Below are positions 26,177 to 34,959 of a stretch of 64,000 nt of DNA, piece by piece. The DNA lies in the NCBI RefSeq assembly GCF_030053155.1, contig NZ_CP125640.1, positions 2,551,001 to 2,615,000 of the forward strand, given 5' to 3'. How positions within the stretch are numbered: position 1 is the stretch's first letter; each line of letters starts with the position of its first letter. Position numbers and translations under genes: made by a program. The notes beneath the pieces are model-generated. The model made no database searches. It was not told the DNA's origin and saw nothing but the letters and a program-made list of their open reading frames with translations. This stretch comes from Rhizobium sp. BT03 (GTDB lineage: Bacteria; Pseudomonadota; Alphaproteobacteria; Rhizobiales; Rhizobiaceae).

Positions 26177-27128
26177 CGTAATGCACCCAATAACGCGAGG
26201 TCAGGAAGGAGAAAGCGGTGAAGACGGCGATGATCAGCACCAGGATCCAGGCGAGCGCCGAGGCGTAGCCCATGCGGAAATTGCCGAAGGCTTCCTGATA
26301 GAGATAGAGCGTGTAGAACAGCGTCGAGTTGATCGGACCGCCCGTGCCGCCGGAGATGATGAAGGCGGGCGTGAAAGCCTTGAAGGCATCAATGGTCTGG
26401 ACGACGGCGTTGAAGAAGATCACCGGCGTCAGAAGCGGCAGGGTGATCTTGTAGAATTGGCGGAATTTCGAGGCGCCGTCGAGGCTTGCCGCCTCGTACA
26501 TATCCTGGGGAATCTGGCGCAGGCCGGCGAGGAAAATAATCATCGGCGAGCCGAACTGCCAGACCGACAGAGCCACCAGCGTGTAGATCGAATAGTTCGG
26601 ATGCGAGATCCAGCTCGGACCTTCGATGCCGAACTGCGAGAGCGCGGCATTGACGAGACCATCGCTGGCGAAAAGCTGGCGCCAGAGCACGGCGATCGCC
26701 ACGCTGCCGCCCAGCAAGGAAGGGAGGTAGAAGATGGCGCGATAGAAGGTCAGTCCGCGCAGGCCGCGATTCAAAGCCATGGCGACCAGCAAGGCGAAGG
26801 TCAGTTTGAACGGCACCGAGAAGACGACATAAGTCAGGGTGACGTGCATGGCGGCCGAGAATTTCGGATCCGCCGTGGCGATGCGCACGTAATTCGCCAT
26901 TCCCACCCACCGCGGCGACTGCAGCATGTCGAAGTCGGTGAAGGAGAGGTAGAGCGAAATCAGGGCCGGCCCGAGCGTCAGCCCGAAAAAGCCGAGTAGC
27001 CATGGCAGGAGGAAGAGATAGCCGGGAGCATTGGCATTCCAGAGACGCCGGAAGCGTCCTTCGGCCACGGCCCCCTGATATCTTTCCACGGATATGGCCC
27101 CTGCGGGCGTGCGCATCGCATTGCTCAT
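26169..27128 (-). CDS. carbohydrate ABC transporter permease (MalF/UgpA family)
   Basis: A 319-residue inner-membrane protein, with a first helix at about residues 32-55 (YLFLLPWLLGFFGLTLGPAL) and five more. The EAA loop is DMYEAASLDGASKFRQFYKI. It lies six bases downstream of the solute-binding protein gene and overlaps the MalG-type gene. It is the second half of the channel of this importer. Confidence 0.95.
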   Translation of the reverse strand: MSNAMRTPAGAISVERYQGAVAEGRFRRLWNANAPGYLFLLPWLLGFFGLTLGPALISLYLSFTDFDMLQSPRWVGMANYVRIATADPKFSAAMHVTLTYVVFSVPFKLTFALLVAMALNRGLRGLTFYRAIFYLPSLLGGSVAIAVLWRQLFASDGLVNAALSQFGIEGPSWISHPNYSIYTLVALSVWQFGSPMIIFLAGLRQIPQDMYEAASLDGASKFRQFYKITLPLLTPVIFFNAVVQTIDAFKAFTPAFIISGGTGGPINSTLFYTLYLYQEAFGNFRMGYASALAWILVLIIAVFTAFSFLTSRYWVHYDD

Positions 27129-27134
27129 ACGGGA

Positions 27135-28421
27135 TCAGCCTCGTGCGAGAATCTGCGTGATTTCCGTGACCAGCTGTTTGCCGCCATCGGAAGGAGACAG
27201 CTGGCCGAAGCCGACCTGTTCGGCGATGTTTCGCAGCATCAGCTCGCCTTCACCGGCGCCGGCCGGCGGCGGCGGCGGCAATTTGCCGGCGAGATCACCG
27301 AGACCGCTGACATAGGCCAATGCGACCTTGCCGTTCTCATCGAGCTTCGCCGCGACGACCTCGCGCATGGCGGCCGATTCCGGAATGCCGCGTTCGACAT
27401 CCAGGAGCAGCACTGCCTCGGGATTCTTGACGAAGAAGTTGATGTAGTCCACGGCCAAGTCGATCGCTTTCGACTGGGCCGAAACAGAGAAGAACATCGA
27501 AGGCTTGCGATAGTGGCCGCCCTTCGAATCCGCCTTGATGCGCATATAGTTGGTGAGCGCCAGCTTGTCCTTGTTCATGGCCTGATAGGCAACGAACTGA
27601 TTGGAATGGGCAAAACCGGCCGCAGATTTGCCGAGCGACACCGTGTTGGTTTCGATATCGTTCTTGTCGAGAGCCTGGATATCGGCTGGAACGCAGGCGC
27701 CGGCCTCACGGAACTTCGCCCACATATCGTACCATTCCGATGCGTCGTCCACGCCGAAGCCGATCTTGCCGTCGGCGGTATAGAGCGCCTTGCCGCGCTG
27801 GCGCAGCCAGTTTTCGAACAGAGGTTCGCCGCCGCTGCCGTCGGCGAGGCCGAACATGCCTTTGCGCTTGCCGGCCTTGGTGATCTCGGCGCCCATGCGG
27901 GCGAACTCGTCCCAGGTGGTCGCCTGCGTCGGCAGATCGACGCCTGCCTCCTTGAAGGCGGTGGTGTTCAGCACCGTCGCGGCCGAGTTCGCGCCCAGGC
28001 TGACACCATAGAGATGGCCGTCGACACTGCCGCCTTCGATCTGCGCCTTGTCGAAATCGTCGAGGTTGAGCTTCGCCGGCATGTAGGATTCCAGCGGCGC
28101 AAGCGCGCCGCGGCGCGCGTACTGAACGATATAGCGGTAGTCCATCTGGATGACGTCAGGCGCATTGCGGCCGGCGACCTGGGTCGCAAGGCGCGGCCAG
28201 TAATCGCCCCAGCCGAGGAATTCGCCGGTAATCGAGGTGCCGGCATTCTTCGTCTGGTAGAGCTGGGACACCTTGTTGGTGCGGTCGGCGCGCGGCTGCG
28301 AGCCCCACCACAGGAGGCGCAAGCGCTGTTCCTGTGCAAAAGCGCTGGTTCCCAGCGCCGAGAGCGAAAGAAGCGTGGCCCCTCCCGCAACGAAATTACG
28401 TCTGCTTACACGTAGGCTCAT
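27135..28421 (-). CDS. extracellular solute-binding protein (carbohydrate)
   Basis: A 428-residue periplasmic sugar-binding protein. The N-terminus has a twin-arginine-like signal (VSRRNFVAGGATLLSLSALG) ending near AFA. The mature part has the family-1 binding-protein pattern. GGAGG lies six bases before the ATG at 28421; a longer frame from 28454 is open but has no SD. A Pro run (LPPPPPAG) lies near residue 390. It is the first gene of the importer operon, about 200 bases from the divergent TetR gene and just downstream of a TetR-box-like palindrome. Its similarity to the second binding protein at 37994 is visible by eye (WWGS, QLSP/RISP ends). Confidence 0.92.
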   Translation of the reverse strand: MSLRVSRRNFVAGGATLLSLSALGTSAFAQEQRLRLLWWGSQPRADRTNKVSQLYQTKNAGTSITGEFLGWGDYWPRLATQVAGRNAPDVIQMDYRYIVQYARRGALAPLESYMPAKLNLDDFDKAQIEGGSVDGHLYGVSLGANSAATVLNTTAFKEAGVDLPTQATTWDEFARMGAEITKAGKRKGMFGLADGSGGEPLFENWLRQRGKALYTADGKIGFGVDDASEWYDMWAKFREAGACVPADIQALDKNDIETNTVSLGKSAAGFAHSNQFVAYQAMNKDKLALTNYMRIKADSKGGHYRKPSMFFSVSAQSKAIDLAVDYINFFVKNPEAVLLLDVERGIPESAAMREVVAAKLDENGKVALAYVSGLGDLAGKLPPPPPAGAGEGELMLRNIAEQVGFGQLSPSDGGKQLVTEITQILARG

Positions 28422-28481
28422 TTTTTCCTCCTCCAAAGGGAAGCGCCTCCACACGCTTCCGACCAGTTACCCTTGCATAAA

Positions 28482-28495
28482 TAACTAATTGGTTA
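28482..28495. promoter_or_regulatory. candidate TetR operator, importer side
   Basis: TAACTAATTGGTTA is a 14-base imperfect palindrome in the gap between the solute-binding protein and the divergent TetR gene. It matches TAACTGTTTAGTTA at 29356-29369, at nine of the outer positions. A further half-site (AGTTAC) lies at 28465-28470. The pairing strongly suggests one regulator binds both. Confidence 0.6.
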
Positions 28496-28623
28496 CAAGC
28501 TACGAGCAAAGCGGCAAGCGTGTCAAGCGGGGTGTCGGTTCTTGCCGGCCGCCCTTTTAAATTCGGTTTTTACAATTTCGCACCGAAGGCTTATGAGCGC
28601 AACATGCCAGAGGGAGGGGAACG

Positions 28624-29301
28624 ATGAACGACAGCGGGGAAAACGGGGAGAAGAAAAAATCCCGGCGCCCTTCTCAGGAACGCACGGCGCAACGCGATCC
28701 GGAGCGGACGCGCGCCGCAATCCTCGAGGCGGCCACCCGGGAATTCGCCGAAAACGGCATGGGCGGCGCCCGCGTCGACGCCATCGCGGAGCGCGCCGGC
28801 ACCAACAAGCGCATGCTCTATCATTATTTCGGCGACAAGGAGCAACTCTACCTGAAAGTGCTCGAAGAGGCCTATGTCGGCATCCGCACCGCCGAGCGTG
28901 CGCTGCATATCGGCGACCGCAGCCCGGAGGAAGGCATCGGCGAACTGGCGCTCTTCACCTGGCGTTACTTTCTCCAGCACCCGGAATTCCTCAGCCTGCT
29001 CGGCACGGAAAACCTGCATCGAGCCCGGTGGCTGCGCCAGTCCGTCCGGCTCAAGGAACTGCATTCGCATCTGATCGGCGAACTTTCCCAAGTGCTGGAG
29101 CAGGGGAAGAAACAAGGCGTCTTCGTCGAGACGGCCGATCCGCTGCACGTCTATCTGACGATCGCCTCGCTCGGCTATTTCTATCTCTCCAACCAGTACA
29201 CGCTTTCGACGATTTTCGGCCGCGACCTGATCGAGCCGGCCCATCTCAATGCCTGGGAAAGCCATATCGTCCACGTTACGCTCGCCTCGATCAAGCGCTG
29301 A
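28624..29301 (+). CDS. TetR/AcrR family transcriptional regulator
   Basis: A 225-residue regulator. After a charged leader, residues 20-70 hold the TetR DNA-binding domain (AAILEAATREFAENGMGGAR, VDAIAERAGTNKRMLYHYFG). The rest is the helical ligand-binding and dimerisation domain. GGAGGG precedes the ATG. It sits between the importer operon (divergent) and the Gfo/Idh-DUF993-isomerase operon (same strand), and near-identical palindromes lie upstream of each. That makes it the likely local repressor of both. The inducer is unknown. Confidence 0.9.
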   Translation: MNDSGENGEKKKSRRPSQERTAQRDPERTRAAILEAATREFAENGMGGARVDAIAERAGTNKRMLYHYFGDKEQLYLKVLEEAYVGIRTAERALHIGDRSPEEGIGELALFTWRYFLQHPEFLSLLGTENLHRARWLRQSVRLKELHSHLIGELSQVLEQGKKQGVFVETADPLHVYLTIASLGYFYLSNQYTLSTIFGRDLIEPAHLNAWESHIVHVTLASIKR

Positions 29302-29353
29302 GTTTCGAAAATCGCATTCGACTCTTGACAGGCTCTCCGCTCTTCTGTCATCA

Positions 29354-29371
29354 AGTAACTGTTTAGTTACT
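29354..29371. promoter_or_regulatory. candidate TetR operator, catabolic side
   Basis: AGTAACT and AGTTACT form a perfect 7-bp inverted repeat around GTTT, 62 bases before the Gfo/Idh start. It is the same box as TAACTAATTGGTTA at 28482-28495. Confidence 0.65.
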
Positions 29372-29432
29372 GGCTTGGGAGGGCCGGGCTGACATGCCCG
29401 CTCCCGCCGAAAAAGATTGCAGGGAGGAAAAC

Positions 29433-30581
29433 ATGGCACGCTTGGGGATCATCTTGCACGGCGTCACCGGCCGCATGGGTTACAACCAGCACCTAGTGCG
29501 CTCGATTCTGGCCTTCCGCGACCAGGGCGGCATCACGCTGAAATCGGGCGAGAAACTGGAGATCGACCCGATCATCGTCGGCCGCAACGGCGCCAAGATG
29601 GAAGAGCTGGCGAAGAAGCATAACATCAAGCGCTGGTCGACCGATCTCGACGCCGCTCTCGCCAATCCCGACGACACGATCTTCTTCGACGCCGGCACGA
29701 CGCTGATGCGCGCCGAACTGCTGTCCAGGGCGCTCGATGCCGGCAAGCATGTCTATTGCGAAAAGCCGATCTCCGACGATCTGCAGGTGGCGATCGATCT
29801 TGCCCGCAAGGCGCGCCGCTCCGGCCTCAAGCACGGCGTCGTGCAGGACAAGCTGTTCCTGCCCGGCCTGCGCAAGCTGGCGCTGCTCAAGGATTCCGGC
29901 TTTTTCGGCAAGATCCTCTCGGTGCGCGGCGAATTCGGCTACTGGGTGTTCGAAGGCGATTGGGGCGTGCCGGCTCAGCGCCCCTCCTGGAACTACCGCA
30001 AGGGCGACGGCGGCGGCATCATCCTCGACATGCTCTGCCACTGGCGCTACGTGCTCGACAATCTGTTCGGCGAGGTCAAGGCCGTCTCCTGCCTCGGCGC
30101 CACCCATATTCCAAGCCGCATCGACGAGCAGGGCAAGCCTTATGACTGCGACACCGACGATGCGGCCTATGCGACCTTCGAGCTCGAAGGCGGCGTGATC
30201 GCGCAGGTCAATTCCTCCTGGGCGGTGCGCGTGCGCCGCGACGACCTCGTCACCTTCCAGGTCGACGGCACCCATGGTTCGGCCGTCGCCGGCCTGACCA
30301 AATGCTGGAGCCAGCACCGCGTCAACACGCCGAAGCCGGTCTGGAACCCAGACCAGCCGCAGACGATCGATTTCTACAAGACCTGGGACGAGGTTCCCGA
30401 TACCCAGGCTTTCGACAACGGTTTCAAGGCACAGTGGGAGATGTTCATCCGCCATGTCGTCGAAGACGCGCCGTGGCCCTACGGGCTCGAAGCCGGCGCC
30501 AAGGGTGTGCAGCTCGCCGAACTCGGCCTGAAATCCTGGGCCGAGCGCCGCTGGCTCGACGTTCCCGCACTGGAGTTCTGA
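29433..30581 (+). CDS. Gfo/Idh/MocA family oxidoreductase
   Basis: A 382-residue NAD(P)-dependent dehydrogenase. The N-terminal Rossmann start is ARLGIILHGVTGRMGYNQHL and the catalytic EKP motif lies in KHVYCEKPISDDLQVAIDLA. The long insertion with GDWGVPAQRPSWNYRKGDGG and CHWRYVLDNLFG is typical of one subgroup associated with DUF993 genes. GGAGG lies seven bases before the ATG at 29433. It begins an operon with the DUF993, TIM-barrel and second Gfo/Idh genes; the gap to the next gene is only three bases. It probably oxidises or reduces a sugar ring position in a shared catabolic pathway. Confidence 0.9.
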   Translation: MARLGIILHGVTGRMGYNQHLVRSILAFRDQGGITLKSGEKLEIDPIIVGRNGAKMEELAKKHNIKRWSTDLDAALANPDDTIFFDAGTTLMRAELLSRALDAGKHVYCEKPISDDLQVAIDLARKARRSGLKHGVVQDKLFLPGLRKLALLKDSGFFGKILSVRGEFGYWVFEGDWGVPAQRPSWNYRKGDGGGIILDMLCHWRYVLDNLFGEVKAVSCLGATHIPSRIDEQGKPYDCDTDDAAYATFELEGGVIAQVNSSWAVRVRRDDLVTFQVDGTHGSAVAGLTKCWSQHRVNTPKPVWNPDQPQTIDFYKTWDEVPDTQAFDNGFKAQWEMFIRHVVEDAPWPYGLEAGAKGVQLAELGLKSWAERRWLDVPALEF

Positions 30582-30584
30582 GCC

Positions 30585-31748
30585 GTGACGACGATCAATC
30601 TCCCCCTCGACGGCAAGATCGTCCCCTACACGCTGACCGGCACGCCGATCGAACTGAAGAAGCGTGACGCCAAGAGTTTTCCGCGCATCGCCTTTGCGGC
30701 GGCGCACGTCGTCGCCGATCCGCTTGCCGACAACGACCCCTGGCTGACGCCGGCAATCGATTGGGAGCGGACGCTCGCCTTCCGCCATCGGCTGTGGGAT
30801 CTCGGCCTCGGTGTGGCCGAGGCCATGGATACGGCGCAGCGCGGCATGGGCCTCGGCTGGCCGGAGGCGCGCGACCTCATCCGCCGGGCGCTCGGCGAGG
30901 CGGCCGGGCGCAGGGATGCGCTGATTGCGTGCGGCGCCGGCACCGACCACCTGGTGCCTGGACCCGACGTGACCATCGACACCATCCTCAAGGCCTATGA
31001 GGAGCAGATCGAAACGGTGGAGGCGGCCGGCGGCCGGATCATCCTGATGGCGAGCCGGGCGCTTGCCGTCACGGCCAAGGGACCGGACGATTATATAAGG
31101 GTCTATGACCGCATCCTTCGCCAGGTCAAGGAACCCGTCATCATCCACTGGCTGGGCGAAATGTTCGACCCGGCGCTCGAGGGATATTGGGGCAATGGCG
31201 ACCACCTGAAGGCGATGGAAACCTGCCTTGAGGTGATCGAAGCCAATGCCGCCAAGGTCGACGGCATCAAGATCTCGCTGCTTTCCAAGGAGAAGGAAGT
31301 GACCATGCGCCGGCAGCTGCCTAAGGCCGTGCGCATGTATACCGGCGACGACTTCAATTATGCGGAGCTGATTGCCGGCGACGAAGAAGGCCATTCCGAC
31401 GCGCTGCTCGGCATTTTCGATGCGATCGCGCCGGCGGCGTCGGCTGCGCTCGACGCGCTCGGCCGCAAGAGCAATCACGAATTCTTCGACCTGCTCGAGC
31501 CGACCGTGCCGCTGTCGCGCCACATCTTCAAGGCGCCGACCCGCTTCTACAAGACCGGCGTCGTCTTCCTCGCCTATCTCAACGGCCTGCAGGACCATTT
31601 CACCATGGTCGGCGGCCAGCAGAGCACCCGTTCGCTGTCGCATCTGGCCGAACTCTTCCGCCTGGCCGACAAGGCGCGGGTTCTGGCCGATCCGGAACTC
31701 GCCACAGTGCGCATGAAACAGGTGCTTGCCGTCCACGGCGTCAACTGA
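30585..31748 (+). CDS. DUF993 family protein (aldolase-fold-like)
   Basis: A 387-residue protein starting with GTG. Family marks are FRHRLWDLGLGVAEAMDTAQ, the ILMASRALAVTA segment and VIIHWLGEMFDPALEGYWG, all typical of DUF993, a family predicted to have a dihydrodipicolinate-synthase-like TIM barrel. Its enzyme activity is not established from what I know. GGAG lies nine bases upstream of the GTG, and the previous gene ends three bases before. The tight fit between a dehydrogenase and an isomerase-like gene suggests it acts on a keto-sugar intermediate (inference). Confidence 0.85.
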   Translation: MTTINLPLDGKIVPYTLTGTPIELKKRDAKSFPRIAFAAAHVVADPLADNDPWLTPAIDWERTLAFRHRLWDLGLGVAEAMDTAQRGMGLGWPEARDLIRRALGEAAGRRDALIACGAGTDHLVPGPDVTIDTILKAYEEQIETVEAAGGRIILMASRALAVTAKGPDDYIRVYDRILRQVKEPVIIHWLGEMFDPALEGYWGNGDHLKAMETCLEVIEANAAKVDGIKISLLSKEKEVTMRRQLPKAVRMYTGDDFNYAELIAGDEEGHSDALLGIFDAIAPAASAALDALGRKSNHEFFDLLEPTVPLSRHIFKAPTRFYKTGVVFLAYLNGLQDHFTMVGGQQSTRSLSHLAELFRLADKARVLADPELATVRMKQVLAVHGVN

Positions 31749-31772
31749 AGCTGCGATACGAGAGGGAATGAC

Positions 31773-32603
31773 ATGCAGGTCGAAGGACTTTCGATCAATC
31801 TGGCGACGATCCGCGAGCAATGCGGATTTGCTGAAGCCGTCGATATCTGCCTGAAAAACGGCATCACCTCGATCGCGCCCTGGCGCGACCAGGTCGCCAA
31901 GGCCGGCCTCGACGAAGCGGTCAGGATCGTCAAATCGAACGGCATCAAGCTGACCGGGCTTTGCCGCGGCGGCTTCTTTCCGGCGGCAAACGAGGCCGAC
32001 TGGCAGAAGAACCTCGACGACAACAGGCGTGCCATCGACGAGGCGGCAGCCTTCGCCGCAGATTGCCTGGTGCTCGTCGTCGGCGGGCTGCCGGGCGCTT
32101 CGAGGGATATCGTCGCCGCCCGCCAGATGGTTTTCGACGGCATTGCCGCCGTGCTGCCGCATGCGCAGGCATCAGGCGTGAAGCTTGCCATCGAGCCGCT
32201 GCATCCGATGTATGCCGCCGACCGGTCCTGCGTGAACACGCTCGGCCAGGCGCTCGACATGTGCGAACCGCTCGGCGAGGATGTCGGTGTCGCAATCGAC
32301 GTCTACCATGTCTGGTGGGATCCCGATCTTGCCAACCAGATCGCCCGCGCCGGACGGATGAAACGCATCTTTGCCCATCACATCTGCGACTGGCTGGTGC
32401 CGACCAAGGACATGCTGCTCGACCGCGGCATGATGGGCGATGGCGTCATCGACCTCAAAGGCATAAGACGGATGATCGAGGCGGCCGGCTTCTTCGGCGC
32501 GCAGGAGGTGGAGATCTTTTCGGCCGAGACCTGGTGGAAACGCCCGGCCGACGAGGTGATCGCCACCTGCGTCGAGCGCTTCAGAAGCTGCTGCCAGATC
32601 TAA
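31773..32603 (+). CDS. sugar phosphate isomerase/epimerase-like TIM barrel
   Basis: A 276-residue protein of the xylose-isomerase-like/AP endonuclease 2 superfamily. Metal-site residues are seen in KLAIEPLHPMYAADR (Glu), GVAIDVYHVWWDP (Asp and His) and AHHICDWLV, with a final EVEIFSAETWW (Glu). The family holds isomerases, epimerases, lyases and hydrolases of keto-sugars. GAGGG precedes the ATG. It is 24 bases after the DUF993 gene, in one operon. I cannot assign a precise reaction. Confidence 0.88.
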   Translation: MQVEGLSINLATIREQCGFAEAVDICLKNGITSIAPWRDQVAKAGLDEAVRIVKSNGIKLTGLCRGGFFPAANEADWQKNLDDNRRAIDEAAAFAADCLVLVVGGLPGASRDIVAARQMVFDGIAAVLPHAQASGVKLAIEPLHPMYAADRSCVNTLGQALDMCEPLGEDVGVAIDVYHVWWDPDLANQIARAGRMKRIFAHHICDWLVPTKDMLLDRGMMGDGVIDLKGIRRMIEAAGFFGAQEVEIFSAETWWKRPADEVIATCVERFRSCCQI

Positions 32604-32645
32604 TTTTCAATATTCGTTTCATCACGCATGCAGGAGGATCATTCG

Positions 32646-33923
32646 ATGGAGAAACGCCGTTTTGCCCTGATCGGCACCGGGAACCGCGGCACCACCATGT
32701 GGGGCAAGGATCTGCTGGCCGGCTGGCGCGAACATGTCGACCTCACAGCCATCGTCGAGAAGAATTCGCTGCGCGGCGAGCGCGCCCGCAACATGATCGG
32801 CAGCAACGCGCCCCTCTATGAAAACATCGATTCCATGCTGGCCGAGCAAAAACCGGATCTGGTCATCGTCTGCACGCCCGACCAGACGCATGACGATATT
32901 ATCGTGAGGGCGCTGGAGTCCGGCATCGACGTCATCACCGAAAAGCCGATGACCACCTCGGTCGAGAAAATTCGCCGGATTCTTGATGCCGAGAAGCGCA
33001 CCGGCCGCCGCGTCGACGTCTCCTTCAACTATCGCTACGCGCCAACCGCCGCCAGGATCAAGGAGCTTCTGAACGCCGGCGAGATCGGCCGGGTGACCTC
33101 CGTCGATTTTCATTGGTATCTCAACACCAAGCATGGTGCCGACTACTTCCGACGCTGGCATGCCTATACGGAAAATTCCGGCAGCCTGTTCGTCCACAAG
33201 GCGACGCATCATTTCGATCTGCTGAACTGGTATCTCGACAGCGATCCCGACGCCGTCACCTCGTTTGCCGACCTGCAGAACTACGGCCGAAAGGGTCCGT
33301 TCCGCGGACCGCGCTGCAAGCTCTGTCCGCACGCGCATGAATGCGACTATTATCTCGATCTCGAAAAGGATCCCTTCCTCGATCAGCTCTATGAAGATCC
33401 CTCGAAGATCGACGGTTATTTCCGCGACGGCTGCGTTTTCCGCGAAGACATCGATATTCCCGATACGATGATGGTCAGCCTGCGCTACCGCAACAATGTC
33501 CATGTGTCCTATTCGCTGAACACCTTCCAGCCGATCGAAGGCCACCACCTCGCCTTCAACGGCACCAAGGGACGCATCGAGATTCGCCAATATGAGGCCC
33601 AGCCCTGGGAAGAGCCGAAGCAGGACACGATCCTGCTCATCCGCAATTTCCCGAATGGCAAGGAGGCCGTCGAGCGCATCGTCGTTCCGCATTTCACCGG
33701 CGGCCATTACGGCGGCGACGACCGGATGCGCAACATGATCTTCAAGCCCGATATGGAAGACCGGCTCGCCCAGCGCGCCGGCACGCGGGCGGGCGCCATG
33801 TCGGTGCTCTGCGGCATTGCCGCGCTGACGAGCTCACGCACCGGCAAGGTGGTCAATATTGCCGACCTGATGCCGGAGCTTGCCAATGACGGCTCAACCA
33901 ATTCGTTGAGGACATCGCGCTGA
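32646..33923 (+). CDS. Gfo/Idh/MocA oxidoreductase with a Cys cluster
   Basis: A 425-residue dehydrogenase. Rossmann start is FALIGTGNRGTTMWGKDLL and the EKP motif lies in DVITEKPMTTSVEKIRRIL. The HKATHHFDLLNWYL segment fits the substrate domain. Unusually there is a cysteine cluster, RCKLCPHAHECDYY, with C224, C227 and C233, which could bind a metal. GGAGG lies eight bases before the ATG at 32646. It ends the operon that starts with the first Gfo/Idh gene, and converges with the hydroxyacid dehydrogenase gene. The substrate is unknown. Confidence 0.9.
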   Translation: MEKRRFALIGTGNRGTTMWGKDLLAGWREHVDLTAIVEKNSLRGERARNMIGSNAPLYENIDSMLAEQKPDLVIVCTPDQTHDDIIVRALESGIDVITEKPMTTSVEKIRRILDAEKRTGRRVDVSFNYRYAPTAARIKELLNAGEIGRVTSVDFHWYLNTKHGADYFRRWHAYTENSGSLFVHKATHHFDLLNWYLDSDPDAVTSFADLQNYGRKGPFRGPRCKLCPHAHECDYYLDLEKDPFLDQLYEDPSKIDGYFRDGCVFREDIDIPDTMMVSLRYRNNVHVSYSLNTFQPIEGHHLAFNGTKGRIEIRQYEAQPWEEPKQDTILLIRNFPNGKEAVERIVVPHFTGGHYGGDDRMRNMIFKPDMEDRLAQRAGTRAGAMSVLCGIAALTSSRTGKVVNIADLMPELANDGSTNSLRTSR

Positions 33924-33948
33924 CGGGTGCCTTTGAACGAGGAATGCC

Positions 33949-34959
33949 TCAGGCGGTGTTTTCGAGATCCTGCCGGAGGATCTGATAGAGCAGCGGCCGG
34001 CCGGTCATGAAACGCTCGATCTCGTCCACCGCCATCTCGCCAAGACGCGCCCGTTCCAGGCCGATGGCGCCGGCAATGTGCGGGGTCAGGAAAACGTTCG
34101 GCAGGTCGTAAAAGGCCGAACCGGCCTCCGGAATTTCCGGATCAGTGACGTCGATGACCGCGTCGATGCGGCCGGTCTGGAGCTCCGATAGCAAGGCGGC
34201 TTCGTCGATGAGGATGCCGCGCGCGGTGTTGATGAGCGTTGCCCCATCCTTCATCAGCGACAGTTTTTCCGCACCAATCATATGTCGCGTCGACGGCAGC
34301 GACGGCGCGTGCAGGGAAACGATATCGGCGCGTCGCATCAATTCGTCGAGATCGACTTTTTCGGCTCCTAGCCGCGCGGCCTCGGCCGCATCGAGCATAG
34401 GGTCGAAGAGCAGTAGCCTGTAGTCGAAGGGTTTCAACAGCTCGATCACCCGCCGGCCGATACGCGAGGCGCCGACGACGCCGAGGGTGCGGCCGTAATT
34501 TCCGATCGCTTCGCGCTGCATCGGATAGGTGCGATCGCGGTTGCGGTCGGCGACGTAGAGATCGCGGAAACGGAAGGCGCGTTTGCCGGCGAAGAGGATC
34601 GCAGCCAGCGTGAATTCGGCAACCGGCACGGCGTTGGCTTCGGCCGCGTGGCTGACCGCTATGCCGGCTTCGAAGATGGAGTCATCAATGATGCCCTTGA
34701 CCGTGCCCGCGGCATGGACGACGAGGCGCAGCCGCGGCGCGGCAGCGGGAATCTCAGGCCCGACATAGGGCGCACCCCAGCCGGTGATCAGGATCTCCGC
34801 TTCCGAAAGCAGACGTCTTGCCCGCGCGTCGTCCAGCCGCTGCAGCGGCTCGGGGTCGAGCAGGCGACCGATCGTATCGAGCCGGCGCAGGATCTCATCG
34901 GGCAGGACGTGCTCCGTGCGCGACGGTTCCATAGCAAGGACGATCGCCGGACGGCTCAT
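33949..34959 (-). CDS. D-2-hydroxyacid dehydrogenase family protein
   Basis: A 336-residue NAD-dependent dehydrogenase. The nucleotide-binding site is GRTLGVVGASRIGRRVIELL. The catalytic Arg, Glu and His are expected in NTARGILIDEAAL, DVTDPEIPEAGS and FLTPHIAGAIG, all of which are seen. It oxidises or reduces a 2-hydroxy acid. It overlaps the DUF2264 gene by four bases at its start, so the two are coupled. The reaction may act on an acid made from the sugar handled by the neighbouring genes; that link is inference. Confidence 0.9.
   Translation of the reverse strand: MSRPAIVLAMEPSRTEHVLPDEILRRLDTIGRLLDPEPLQRLDDARARRLLSEAEILITGWGAPYVGPEIPAAAPRLRLVVHAAGTVKGIIDDSIFEAGIAVSHAAEANAVPVAEFTLAAILFAGKRAFRFRDLYVADRNRDRTYPMQREAIGNYGRTLGVVGASRIGRRVIELLKPFDYRLLLFDPMLDAAEAARLGAEKVDLDELMRRADIVSLHAPSLPSTRHMIGAEKLSLMKDGATLINTARGILIDEAALLSELQTGRIDAVIDVTDPEIPEAGSAFYDLPNVFLTPHIAGAIGLERARLGEMAVDEIERFMTGRPLLYQILRQDLENTA

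Noticed and set aside
29493..32162. 889-codon minus-strand frame opposite the dehydrogenase, DUF993 and TIM-barrel genes
   Set aside because: It spans three real genes and their gaps, has no family motif, and reflects GC-rich third positions.
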